From: Nocardia africana NBRC 100379
GTDB taxonomy: Bacteria > Actinomycetota > Actinomycetes > Mycobacteriales > Mycobacteriaceae
Direction of reading: 5' to 3'
DNA: 64,000 bases
NCBI RefSeq assembly: GCF_001612635.1
Contig: NZ_BDAV01000020.1
Location: forward strand, 62,001 to 126,000
Shown here: one piece after another, positions 35,813-43,425 of the stretch
How the letters are laid out: each line of letters begins with the position of its first letter
How positions within the stretch are numbered: position 1 is the stretch's first letter
Program-made: the position numbers and the translations under genes
The notes under the pieces: generated by a model
Databases searched by the model: none
What the model saw: the letters and a program-made list of their open reading frames with translations, nothing else
Told to the model about the DNA's origin: nothing

Positions 35813-36505
35813 TCATTCGCGCGATGCTTCGGGCATTCCTCGCGTCGCGCAAGCTGGATCGTGTTCGCCGCCCGGCCGGCTCGCGCGGCGGCAGATCAGG
35901 CCCTGCAGTTGGATGGCCAGCAATTCCCGGACCGCACCGGTGGTCTCGACGGGGAACGTCGGCTGGTTCGACCATGCCGATACCGCGGTGACAACGGCGT
36001 GGAAACCCGCGACCAGGTAGGCCTGGTCGCGGGCGCGCAGCTCGATGCCGAGGGCGGCGGTGAGGATGCGGGACAGCTCGGCCTGGTTGTGACGCCCTTG
36101 TTCGCGGCACCGCTCGCGTGCCGCCTCCGGCATCGGGTACTGCAGCAATTCCGCCGAGGCGGCGATGAGCCGCGCGAGGATCGGCCGCTCGGCGAGGGCG
36201 TCGGCGACGATCGCCGCCACTTCATCGACATCGAGCGGTCCATGATGCTCGCGGATCCTCGCTTCGAGTTGCGGAGTCCATGATCGGTACTCCGCGTCCA
36301 TGAGGTCGAGCAACAGCGCCTCGCGAGAACCGAAGTACCGCAACACGTTCGAGGCAGCCAAGTTCGCTTCGCGGGAAATCGCCCCCAAGGACAGCGATGT
36401 CACGTCGACAGTGACCAGCAGTGCGCGCGCGGCCTGCAAGATCGCGTGGACCCGCTCGGCACGCTGTGCGTCGGTCCGCGCTCGCTGGAAACTTTCGCCG
36501 GTCAT
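35813..36505 (-). CDS. TetR-family transcriptional repressor
   Basis: The ATG at 36505 follows AGGAGAGG and gives 230 residues; the longer frame reading upstream is rejected. Residues about 15-65 are the TetR helix-turn-helix (LSLGAISREANLAASNVLRYFGSREALLL), and the rest is the helical ligand and dimer domain. It is divergent from an SRPBCC gene across an AT-rich 94-bp region with an imperfect dyad, so it probably represses that gene and itself. Confidence 0.9.
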   Translation of the reverse strand: MTGESFQRARTDAQRAERVHAILQAARALLVTVDVTSLSLGAISREANLAASNVLRYFGSREALLLDLMDAEYRSWTPQLEARIREHHGPLDVDEVAAIVADALAERPILARLIAASAELLQYPMPEAARERCREQGRHNQAELSRILTAALGIELRARDQAYLVAGFHAVVTAVSAWSNQPTFPVETTGAVRELLAIQLQGLICRRASRPGGEHDPACATRGMPEASRE

Positions 36506-36543
36506 CGCGCCTCTCCTGCCCCGAGTACCTGATCGATCTCCCA

Positions 36544-36571
36544 AATAATAGAACATCCTTCTGTTATATTT
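36544..36571. promoter_or_regulatory. AT-rich divergent promoter with imperfect dyad, candidate TetR operator
   Basis: This 28-bp stretch is about 75% A+T in 70% G+C surroundings. It has partial dyad symmetry (ATAGAA on one side, TTCTGTTAT on the other) centred near 36557, between the divergent TetR and SRPBCC genes. Confidence 0.4.
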
Positions 36572-36599
36572 CCGAAGGCTTACACCGAGAGGAGCCGCC

Positions 36600-37055
36600 A
36601 TGCTCGGCAGAACGTTCACATACCGGTTGGATCGCCGCGGGCCCGCCACCCCGGAGGCGATGTTCGATCTGATCCGCGATGCCGAGAGCTGGCCCCGATG
36701 GGCCGGACCGCTGATCACCCACGCGACCTGGCGCGACGGCCACACCGGCGTCGGCGACGACATCGTCGGGCGCGTGCGGATGATGGGCACGCCGCGATTC
36801 CGGACGCCCGAGCAGATCACCATCGACGATCGCCCGCGCGTGCACGCCTACCGCATACTCACCCGCTGGCCGGTGCGCGACTACCACGCACGGGTCGAGT
36901 TCACGCCCCACGACGACGGCACCACGACGGTGCGATGGTCGGGCGAGTTCGTCGAACGCATCCCGGGCACCGGATGGCTGTGGAAGCGATTCCTGCTGCG
37001 GTTCCTCGGCAACCTGGCCGACAACCTCCTCGTCGCGGCTGCCGATCACGCATAA
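36600..37055 (+). CDS. SRPBCC-family protein
   Basis: This 151-residue protein is a single SRPBCC/polyketide-cyclase-like domain: RRGPATPEAMFDLIRDAESWPRW at the start, a strand-rich centre, and the closing helix WLWKRFLLRFLGNLADNLLVAA. Proteins of this fold bind lipids or other hydrophobic small molecules. The ATG at 36600 follows GGAG. It is divergent from the TetR gene, its probable regulator, and its 3' end overlaps the convergent acetyltransferase gene by 10 bp. Confidence 0.85.
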   Translation: MLGRTFTYRLDRRGPATPEAMFDLIRDAESWPRWAGPLITHATWRDGHTGVGDDIVGRVRMMGTPRFRTPEQITIDDRPRVHAYRILTRWPVRDYHARVEFTPHDDGTTTVRWSGEFVERIPGTGWLWKRFLLRFLGNLADNLLVAAADHA

Positions 37056-37723
37056 CGCTCGACGTGCCCGACGGTGACGAAGCCGAGGCGCCGATAGATC
37101 CCTTCTCCGTCCGGCGAGGCGGTGAGTACGACCCGCCGAGCACCCGAGTCGAGGGCCAGCGCCAGGGCATGCCGAGTGAGCGCGGTCCCGATGCCTTCTC
37201 CACGATGATCGGCCCGGGTCACGATGTGCTCGAGCGACGCGCCCGCGGCGCAGGTCACGACGGCGGCACAGCCGAGCACCTCGCCGCCTTCACGCCAGAG
37301 CAGGTAGCGCGTGGACCCGCGATCCATACCTTGGCGTAGACCGGTCACGAGGTCGTCGACATCGATCGCGCCCGACCAGACTCGCGCCCACTCGGCGAGG
37401 CCACGGTCGTCGGCCACGTCCTCGATGGGTTCCGGCCGTCCGAGCCCCCGGCGCACGCCCCGATCAGGATCGGCGAGCATCATCAGCGGTTCGGTTTCGA
37501 ACCGCTCGAGTCCCCGGCGGCGCAGCAGCTCCGGAATCTCCGGCGCATCGACGTCCGGCCAGAAATGCCAGCACGCCGGTACGCCGTCGAACAGCGTGCG
37601 CAACTGCTCGATCTCGTGCGGGATCGCACCGCTCAGCCGGAGAACGCCATTCAGTTCCTCACTGGGCGCGCCGGTGTGGAACCAGCTCGACCGCGCACCA
37701 CCGCTCCACCGGTTCGCTCGCAC
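37046..37723 (-). CDS. GNAT-family N-acetyltransferase
   Basis: The 225-residue product has a C-terminal GNAT domain (about 100-222) with the acetyl-CoA-binding pattern TRADHRGEGIGTALTRHAL (R-x2-G-x-G/A) and a conserved late strand with GIYRRLGF. The N-terminal 90 residues probably form a degenerate second GNAT-like fold. The substrate is unknown. The 3' end overlaps the SRPBCC gene convergently by 10 bp. The start codon is uncertain because no strong ribosome-binding site is visible. Confidence 0.85.
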   Translation of the reverse strand: MRANRWSGGARSSWFHTGAPSEELNGVLRLSGAIPHEIEQLRTLFDGVPACWHFWPDVDAPEIPELLRRRGLERFETEPLMMLADPDRGVRRGLGRPEPIEDVADDRGLAEWARVWSGAIDVDDLVTGLRQGMDRGSTRYLLWREGGEVLGCAAVVTCAAGASLEHIVTRADHRGEGIGTALTRHALALALDSGARRVVLTASPDGEGIYRRLGFVTVGHVERYA

Positions 37724-37777
37724 CAGATGCGTTGCGACAAAGGTGGTTACGCCTCGTGGTGCCCGCGGTTGCCGAGA

Positions 37778-38314
37778 TCAGCGGTCATCCGGCGATTCCG
37801 AGCGGAACAGCGATTCGTATTCTGCGCGAAGGGATTCGAACTTCGGCCGGAACGGATCGGGTGCGGACGCCGCGAGCCTGGCGCCCAGGATGTCCAGGTG
37901 GGTGTGCCAGCCTGCCGCGATATCGAGGATCTCGTCGCGGGTCGGGAGCCGGCGGTGGGTGACGGTCAGACGGACCTTGTCGGCGACCCGTTCGAGCGCG
38001 AAGGTCACGTCCGAGTCGGCGAGGCCGCCGCCCGTGCTCCAGGTGTGGCGCAGCAGATGCGGAGGATCCCATTCGAGCACCTCACCATGCCTGCGGTCGG
38101 CTACCGCGGCGGGATCGCCTTCGCCGGTGAGTTCGTGGATGCGGAAGATGTGTTCGACCCGGCCGCCGGTGACCTGTTCGAGCAGCCCGCCGGCCAGCCA
38201 GGTCGCGCGTTTGTCGATATCGGTCAGATACGCCCAGACCCGTTCGATCGGCCCCGGCAACAGCCGTTCGATACGGACCGTGCCCGGTTCGATGACCTCC
38301 CCGTAGTCACTCAT
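37778..38314 (-). CDS. AHSA1/SRPBCC-domain protein
   Basis: This 178-residue protein has the layout of activator-of-Hsp90-ATPase-like SRPBCC proteins: VRIERLLPGPIERVWAYLTD at the start, EVLEWDPPHLLRHTW in the middle and an extended C-terminal helix. Its start overlaps the ArsR stop by 8 bp, so it is translated from the ArsR message. ArsR-SRPBCC operons of this type are common in actinobacteria; the ligand is unknown. Confidence 0.87.
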   Translation of the reverse strand: MSDYGEVIEPGTVRIERLLPGPIERVWAYLTDIDKRATWLAGGLLEQVTGGRVEHIFRIHELTGEGDPAAVADRRHGEVLEWDPPHLLRHTWSTGGGLADSDVTFALERVADKVRLTVTHRRLPTRDEILDIAAGWHTHLDILGARLAASAPDPFRPKFESLRAEYESLFRSESPDDR

Positions 38315-38648
38315 CTCGCGAATCCTCCTGCCGCAGTGCGGCTTCCAAAGCGTCGAGACTCTCGTCCCAGAAACGCTCGTAGAAGTTCACCCATTCGGCG
38401 CAATCTCGCAGCGGGCGCGGATCGAGCCGGCACAGATGCGTGCGCCCGCGCACGCTGCGTCGCACCAGCCCGGCCCGCTCGAGCACCTTGATGTGTTTGG
38501 ACGCGGCCGCGAGCGAGATGTCGTACGGCGCGGCCAGCTCCCCGACGCTGCATTGACGCCGCGCCAGCGTGCGCAGCATCGAGCGGCGCGTGGAGTCCGA
38601 CAGCGCGTGGAACACCACGTCGAGCCGTTCCGAAGAATTCTCAACCAC
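38307..38648 (-). CDS. ArsR-family repressor
   Basis: From GTG 38648 the product is 113 residues, a normal ArsR length; a GTG at 38675 would add nine. The winged helix is clear (SVGELAAPYDISLAAASKHIKVLERAGLVRRSVRGRTH). No cysteine metal site is present, so this is not a metal sensor; it belongs with ArsR proteins paired with SRPBCC genes. The 38648 start lies inside an operator copy, next to a plausible minus-strand promoter (TTGACA, 17 bp, GAATAG), so the message may be nearly leaderless. Confidence 0.88.
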   Translation of the reverse strand: MVENSSERLDVVFHALSDSTRRSMLRTLARRQCSVGELAAPYDISLAAASKHIKVLERAGLVRRSVRGRTHLCRLDPRPLRDCAEWVNFYERFWDESLDALEAALRQEDSRDE

Positions 38649-38656
38649 ATGGTTGA
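38641..38656. promoter_or_regulatory. ArsR operator copy 1
   Basis: TCAACCACATGGTTGA: perfect arms TCAACC and GGTTGA with a 4-bp spacer. It overlaps the ArsR start codon. The same arms and spacing recur 41 bp away. Confidence 0.75.
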
Positions 38657-38681
38657 CTATTCCGTCTCCACACACCTACTG

Positions 38682-38697
38682 TCAACCCATCGGTTGA
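38682..38697. promoter_or_regulatory. ArsR operator copy 2
   Basis: TCAACCCATCGGTTGA: the same arms and spacing as copy 1, 41 bp (about four helical turns) away. It overlaps the minus-strand -35 element TTGACA (complement of 38680-38685) and lies 40 bp before the plus-strand SRPBCC gene. Confidence 0.75.
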
Positions 38698-38737
38698 ATA
38701 TCGCGGCCGATTCACCCACCCCTTCAGGGAGTAACCC

Positions 38738-39229
38738 ATGACCGAACCGCACTTCACGACTTCCTTCGCCACCGACCGGAGTCCCGAGACAGCCTTCGCC
38801 GCCGTGCTCGACGTGCGTGGCTGGTGGTCGAAAGCTCTCACCGGACGCAGCGAAAAGCCCGGAGACGTCTTCACTTACGAGGTTCCGGGCGTACATCGCG
38901 CCACGATCGAGGTCACCGAGGTCGTCCCCCACGACCGCGTCGTCTGGCGCGTCCTCGATGCCCGACTCACCCTCGTCGACGACCACACCGAATGGAACGG
39001 CACCGAAATCCGTTTCGAGATCGCCCGCCGCGCCGGCACCACCGAACTCCGCTTCACCCACGTCGGCCTCACCCCGGCGTTCGAATGCTTCGACGTCTGC
39101 CGCAAAGGCTGGTCGTTCTACATCGACACGAGCCTGCGCGACCTGATCACCACCGGCACCGGCCAACCCGACGAGGACCCGCAAGCACTCGCCCTGGCGA
39201 ACGGGAATGCCGAGGCGACTCCGCACTGA
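38738..39229 (+). CDS. SRPBCC/AHSA1-domain protein
   Basis: The 163-residue product is one SRPBCC domain (FTTSFATDRSPETAFAAVLDVRGWW start, ELRFTHVGLTPAFECFDVCRKGWSFYI near the end, then a disordered tail). The ATG at 38738 follows GGGAG. It is divergent from the ArsR gene across the two operator copies, so the same repressor probably controls both arms; an upstream TTGACT (38653-38658) with TACTGT (38677-38682) is a possible promoter covered by both sites. Confidence 0.87.
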   Translation: MTEPHFTTSFATDRSPETAFAAVLDVRGWWSKALTGRSEKPGDVFTYEVPGVHRATIEVTEVVPHDRVVWRVLDARLTLVDDHTEWNGTEIRFEIARRAGTTELRFTHVGLTPAFECFDVCRKGWSFYIDTSLRDLITTGTGQPDEDPQALALANGNAEATPH

Positions 39230-39363
39230 ACGTCGACACGACGCCACGGCACCCCGGGGTCGACGACGGCTGCCGCCGCACCGAGGCGGCAGCCGAAACT
39301 CGATGCGGCACTGGACGTTCGGTCGTCGGCCGTCGTTCCGACTCAGGCGGAGACCCGAGCCGT

Positions 39364-39573
39364 GTGTTGTCCGACGTCCACCTGCCCGGCGACCTCACCG
39401 TCCACGTGACCGTCAGGACCGGTGAAGCGGTGTTCGATACCAGTTTCTGTCTCGAAATGAAACACCCGCCCGTTCCGGCACCTATTAATGTCGAAATCAC
39501 CTCTCGAGCGGTGAAGGAAAATAACGTCGTCGCCCCTCCGTCAACGATGCCGGTGCGGTTCACAAAGAAGTGA
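39364..39573 (+). CDS. Possible small protein
   Basis: A GTG at 39364 opens a 69-residue frame with mixed, non-repetitive composition (SDVHLPGDLTVHVTV, then EMKHPPVPAPINVEIT). The 3' half has lower G+C at third positions than its neighbours. No ribosome-binding site stands out and no family is recognised. It may be real or a chance frame in the space behind the SRPBCC gene. Confidence 0.33.
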   Translation: MLSDVHLPGDLTVHVTVRTGEAVFDTSFCLEMKHPPVPAPINVEITSRAVKENNVVAPPSTMPVRFTKK

Positions 39574-39628
39574 ACCCGAGGGGCCGACAAACTATCTCGA
39601 ATGCAACCGAGTACGACCGGGAATTGCC

Positions 39629-39886
39629 ATGGGAAAACAATCGGATCGGCAGTGTTCCGAGCGCCCGAGCGGGCCTGCACGCGTCCTCGACCGACGACGG
39701 CGAGAGGTCCTCAACTATTTCGGGTCGTGTCCGCAATGCGGTTACCCGGCGCAGGCATTCCTGGTCGCGACATATTACGCGGACGGGAAAACCCGTGTGA
39801 CCACCGACGGCTCGTGCGCACTTCCCTGCGGATGGTCGGGCCCGATAGAGGTTACGAAGATGACCACCGGAACCACCTCGGTATGA
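39629..39886 (+). CDS. Small zinc-ribbon-like protein
   Basis: The 85-residue product has a probable zinc-binding site: CPQCGYPAQ near residue 34 and CALPCGWSG near 63, two cysteine pairs about 25 residues apart. The N-terminal third is basic. No domain family is recognised beyond the ribbon. It is convergent with the FAD-linked oxidase gene, with 6 bp between stop codons. Confidence 0.6.
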   Translation: MGKQSDRQCSERPSGPARVLDRRRREVLNYFGSCPQCGYPAQAFLVATYYADGKTRVTTDGSCALPCGWSGPIEVTKMTTGTTSV

Positions 39887-39892
39887 GCGGGG

Positions 39893-41263
39893 TCATATCG
39901 CACGCCCGGGATTCAAAATCCCTTTCGGATCGAAGGCGTGCTTGATCTGCCGCATCACATCGAGTTCGACCGCGCCGACCATAGGTTCGAGATACCGGCG
40001 CTTGAGTTCGCCCACTCCGTGCTCGCCCGTTATCGAACCGCCCAGCGCCAGACAGCGGTTCATCATGTCGTCGAAGGCGCTGTAGGCCCTGGCGGTTGCG
40101 TCCGGATCCGTGGCGTCGAACACGATGGTCGGATGGAGGTTGCCGTCGGCGGCGTGGCCGAACGTACCGATCAGAAGGTGATAGCGCTCGGCGATCCACG
40201 CGATGGCGTCGATCATCTCCGGAAGCCGCATCACGGGCACGGCGAGATCGTCCAGCAGAGTGCTGCCGTAGCGCTGCAGGGCGGGCAGCGCGACGCGGCG
40301 GGCCTCCATGAGCGCGTCGCCTTCCGCGGGGTCCGTGGTCACGTAAACCTCCCGGGCGCCCACGCCGCGGCATCCCTGTTCGCAGCGTTCGGCCTCGATC
40401 TCGGCGGCCGGGCCGTCACACCGGATCAGCAACAGCGCACCGGCGGTGTCGTCGATTCCCATGCGAGTCATCGCGTCGACAGCCACGATGGTCGCGTTGT
40501 CCATCATCTCCACGACGCTCGGCTCCGCGACGGCCCGGATCGCCACCACCGCCGCGACGGCGTCGACGACCGAGGAGAACACCGAGACGACCGTGGCCGA
40601 TTGCACCGGCTTGGGTCGCAACCGCATCGTGGCCTCGACGATCACCGCCAGAGTGCCCTCGGATCCGACCAGGAGCTGCGTCAGGTTGAGTCCTGCCACG
40701 TTCTTGCTGGTGGCCGCTCCGGTGTGGATGATTCGGCCGTCGGGCAGGACCGCTTTGATCCGTGCGACGTGATCGGCGGTGACGCCGTACCTCGCACAGC
40801 AGGCGCCACCGGCATTCGTGGCCAGATTGCCGCCGATGGTGCAGGATGCGCGGCTGCCCGGATCGGGGACATACCACAGGCCCAGCTTTTCCGCGGCCGC
40901 TGCCAGATCGCCGTTCACCACCCCCGGCTCGACCGTGGCCGTACGCGCTTGTTCATCGATATGAAGTATTCGATCGAACCGTTCGGTGCTCAGAACGATG
41001 CCGCCGTCGAGCGCGTTGCTGCCCCCGGCCAATCCGGTGCCGGCCCCCCGGGTCACGACCGGAACACCGTAGCGGTTCGCCGTGGTCAGCGTGGCGACCA
41101 CATGATCGGTCGTGCGCGCACGCACCACAGCGATCGGATCTCCGGCGCGCGACAGCAACGAGTGGTCGCGCAGGTAGCCGATCATCGTCTGCCGGTCGGT
41201 CACGACAGCGTCGCCGAGCGACGCTGTCAATTCCGCAATCGGCCCGGTCAACGTCCCGGTCAT
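39893..41263 (-). CDS. FAD-linked oxidase, GlcD/D-lactate dehydrogenase type
   Basis: The ATG at 41263 gives 456 residues. The N-terminal FAD-binding domain (about 30-205) has VVTRGAGTGLAGGSNA and VPDPGSRASCTIGGNLATNAGG; the C-terminal domain (about 210-455) has HAADGNLHPTIVF and GSITGEHGVGELKRRYL, both typical of glycolate oxidase/D-lactate dehydrogenase subunits. The enzyme oxidises a 2-hydroxy acid. It starts 5 bp after the antibiotic-biosynthesis-monooxygenase-like gene and is probably cotranscribed with it, behind the terminator that ends the propane operon. Confidence 0.9.
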   Translation of the reverse strand: MTGTLTGPIAELTASLGDAVVTDRQTMIGYLRDHSLLSRAGDPIAVVRARTTDHVVATLTTANRYGVPVVTRGAGTGLAGGSNALDGGIVLSTERFDRILHIDEQARTATVEPGVVNGDLAAAAEKLGLWYVPDPGSRASCTIGGNLATNAGGACCARYGVTADHVARIKAVLPDGRIIHTGAATSKNVAGLNLTQLLVGSEGTLAVIVEATMRLRPKPVQSATVVSVFSSVVDAVAAVVAIRAVAEPSVVEMMDNATIVAVDAMTRMGIDDTAGALLLIRCDGPAAEIEAERCEQGCRGVGAREVYVTTDPAEGDALMEARRVALPALQRYGSTLLDDLAVPVMRLPEMIDAIAWIAERYHLLIGTFGHAADGNLHPTIVFDATDPDATARAYSAFDDMMNRCLALGGSITGEHGVGELKRRYLEPMVGAVELDVMRQIKHAFDPKGILNPGRAI

Positions 41264-41268
41264 TCGTT

Positions 41269-41616
41269 CTACCTGTTCCCGGACTGTTCCGCGATGTCGA
41301 GCTCGCCCATTCGGGCCCAATCGTTTTCGGGAATCTGCATATGCAGAATGCGCGGCGTCTCACGCAACGCGGGTCGCATCGATTCCAGTCCCTTGCGGAA
41401 ATGGGCGGAATCGACATGGTCCGATCCGGCTTGTTCGTCGCGGAATGCTTCGACCAGAACGAACTCGGACGGGTCGTCCACATTCCGATGCCATTCGAAC
41501 CACAGATTTCCCGGCTCGGCCCGGGTGGCCTTCGTGAATTCCTCCGTGCGGGACAGCCAGTTGTCGATATTTTCCGGACGAACCTGGAACTTCACCACAA
41601 TGAAAATCATCAGCAT
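41269..41616 (-). CDS. Antibiotic-biosynthesis-monooxygenase (ABM) domain protein
   Basis: The 115-residue product is a single ABM/YgiN-like dimeric alpha-beta barrel: FIVVKFQVRPENIDNWLSRTEEF, then GNLWFEWHRNVDDPSEFVLVEAFRDEQAGSDH. Family members are cofactor-free oxygenases or haem- or quinone-binding proteins. GGGAGAAGGA precedes ATG 41616 (41610 is also possible). It lies 5 bp before the FAD-linked oxidase gene, so the pair is probably an operon. Confidence 0.85.
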   Translation of the reverse strand: MLMIFIVVKFQVRPENIDNWLSRTEEFTKATRAEPGNLWFEWHRNVDDPSEFVLVEAFRDEQAGSDHVDSAHFRKGLESMRPALRETPRILHMQIPENDWARMGELDIAEQSGNR

Positions 41617-41676
41617 TCCTTCTCCCGGCCGAAATCCGGCCGGACGGCGAACAGCGGCATGTCGCCGGCTTCACTT

Positions 41677-41717
41677 CCGGTCACCACCTCGATCTGCGGG
41701 GGCGAGGTGGTGACCGG
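41677..41717. terminator. Terminator hairpin at the end of the propane operon
   Basis: CCGGTCACCACCTCG (41677-41691) and CGAGGTGGTGACCGG (41703-41717) form a perfect 15-bp stem with an 11-nt loop, 17 bases after the chaperonin stop codon. No T-tract follows on either strand, but a stem of this strength is typical of actinobacterial terminators. It separates the chaperonin gene from the ABM-FAD oxidase pair. Confidence 0.8.
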
Positions 41718-41733
41718 TCGTCGTCACCGGCGC

Positions 41734-43383
41734 TCAGTAGATGTTGGACGGGCGGACCATGCCTTCGGCGAGGTCACCGAACCCCGGCGCCACGATGGCG
41801 CCCGGGTTGTAGAGCGTCTCCTCGACGATCGCGGTCTCGGTGGTGATGAGAAGTGCCGCAATCGACGCCGCGCTTTCCAAGGCGGCGCGGGTGACCTTGA
41901 ACGGATCGATCACGCCGTCGTCGAACATGTCTCCGTAGGTTCCGGTCAGCGCGTTGAAGCCGTGCCCGATCGGCAGCCCGGCAACGACTTCGACGATCTC
42001 GTCACCGTCGAAACCGGCATTGATCGCGATCCACCGCAGCGGTTCGGCCAGCGCGCGGCCGACGACGTCGCGGCCGATCGCCTCGTCGGCGGGCAGATCC
42101 AGACCGGCCAGGGTGCGACGCGACTGCGCGAGCGCGGTGCCGCCGCCGGCGACGATGCCCGCCTCGACAGCGGCGCGAGTGGCCGCGAGGGCATCCTCGA
42201 CTCGGAGCATCCGTTCCTTGAGTTCGACGCTCGTCGCCCCTCCGACCCGGATGACGGCGACCCGCCCGGTGAGGCGGGCGATGCGCAGTTCGAGACTGTC
42301 CCGGTCGGCATCGATCTTGGCCCGCTCGAGCTGGGCCTCGAGCTGGGCGATGCGGGCATGCAGCCGGCTGCCGTCACCGTGGGCGCCCACAATGGTCGTC
42401 TCGTTCTCGGTGACAGTGATCCGATCGCAGGAGCCGAGGTGTTCGGCCGTGATCTCCGACAATTCGATGCCGGTGTCCTTGGCGACGACGTGCCCGCCCA
42501 GGGCGACCGCCAGATCCTCGAGTTCGGCGACGCGCCGATGGCCGAAGCCGGGTGCGCGAACCACCACCGATTGCATCGTCTTGTGCATATTGCCGCCGAC
42601 GAGCAGCTGGAGCGCGGGGCCGTCGACGTCCTCGGCCAGCACGACGAGCGGTCGATCGGCCCGCTTGGCCACCTCGATGCTCGGCATGATGTCTTGGACC
42701 TGGGTGATCTTCTTGTTGGTCAGCAGGATCAGCGGATCGATGTGTACCGCCTCCATCCGCTCCGGGTCGGTGACCATGTATCCGGAGGTGTAGCCATGGT
42801 CGAACTCGATGCCGTCGACGATGTCCACCGACAGGCCGAGTCCGTCGCTTTCCACCGTCGTGACGACGCCCGACCGGCCGACGTAGTCGACGGCCTGGGC
42901 GATGACTCGGCCGATCGCCTCGTCGTCACTGGCGGCGAGCGTCGCGATCCGTTGCAGATCGCTCGGACCGCCGACTTCGGCAACCTGACTGTGCAGCGAG
43001 TCCACGACCGCGGTCACCGCACGCTCGATGCCGCGGCGCACCCGCATGGGATTGGCTCCGGAGTCGACAGCCTGCAGACCCTCACGGACCATCGCCTGCG
43101 CCAGCACGGTCGCCGTTGTCGTTCCGTCCCCCACGGTGCCGTTGGTCTTCATCGCGACTTCTTTGACCAGTTGCGCGCCCATATTCGCGAACGGGTCGCG
43201 CAGCTGTATCTCACGCGCGATGGTGACGCCGTCGTTGGTGATCGTCGGCGGTCCGGTGAGTTTCTCGAGCACCGCGTTGCGACCCTTGGGCCCCAGGGTC
43301 ACTTTGACCGCGTCCGCGAGGGCGTTGACGCCGTGCTCGAGCCGCGACCGGGCGTCCTTGTTGTAGCGCAGCTCCTTGGCCAT
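41734..43383 (-). CDS. groEL: GroEL-like chaperonin of the propane monooxygenase cluster
   Basis: The 549-residue product is a full-length class I chaperonin (VTLGPKGRNAVLEK, NDGVTIAREI, GDGTTTATVLAQAM, AGGGTAL). Its C-terminus ends VRPSNIY and lacks the Gly-Gly-Met tail of housekeeping GroEL. A cognate GroES is absent. In mycobacteria the equivalent protein (MimG) is needed to fold the monooxygenase hydroxylase. It is the last gene of the cluster, 42 bp after the alcohol dehydrogenase, followed by a strong terminator. A ribosome-binding site (AGGAAAGGAAG) precedes the ATG. Confidence 0.92.
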   Translation of the reverse strand: MAKELRYNKDARSRLEHGVNALADAVKVTLGPKGRNAVLEKLTGPPTITNDGVTIAREIQLRDPFANMGAQLVKEVAMKTNGTVGDGTTTATVLAQAMVREGLQAVDSGANPMRVRRGIERAVTAVVDSLHSQVAEVGGPSDLQRIATLAASDDEAIGRVIAQAVDYVGRSGVVTTVESDGLGLSVDIVDGIEFDHGYTSGYMVTDPERMEAVHIDPLILLTNKKITQVQDIMPSIEVAKRADRPLVVLAEDVDGPALQLLVGGNMHKTMQSVVVRAPGFGHRRVAELEDLAVALGGHVVAKDTGIELSEITAEHLGSCDRITVTENETTIVGAHGDGSRLHARIAQLEAQLERAKIDADRDSLELRIARLTGRVAVIRVGGATSVELKERMLRVEDALAATRAAVEAGIVAGGGTALAQSRRTLAGLDLPADEAIGRDVVGRALAEPLRWIAINAGFDGDEIVEVVAGLPIGHGFNALTGTYGDMFDDGVIDPFKVTRAALESAASIAALLITTETAIVEETLYNPGAIVAPGFGDLAEGMVRPSNIY

Positions 43384-43425
43384 GGCTGATCTTCCTTTCC
43401 TGATTTCCGCGAGCGAAGAGCCGCC

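Noticed and set aside
40846..43389. Long plus-strand frame opposite the chaperonin and hydroxy-acid oxidase genes
   Set aside because: Shadow of two well-supported minus-strand genes; low-complexity, His- and Asp-rich.
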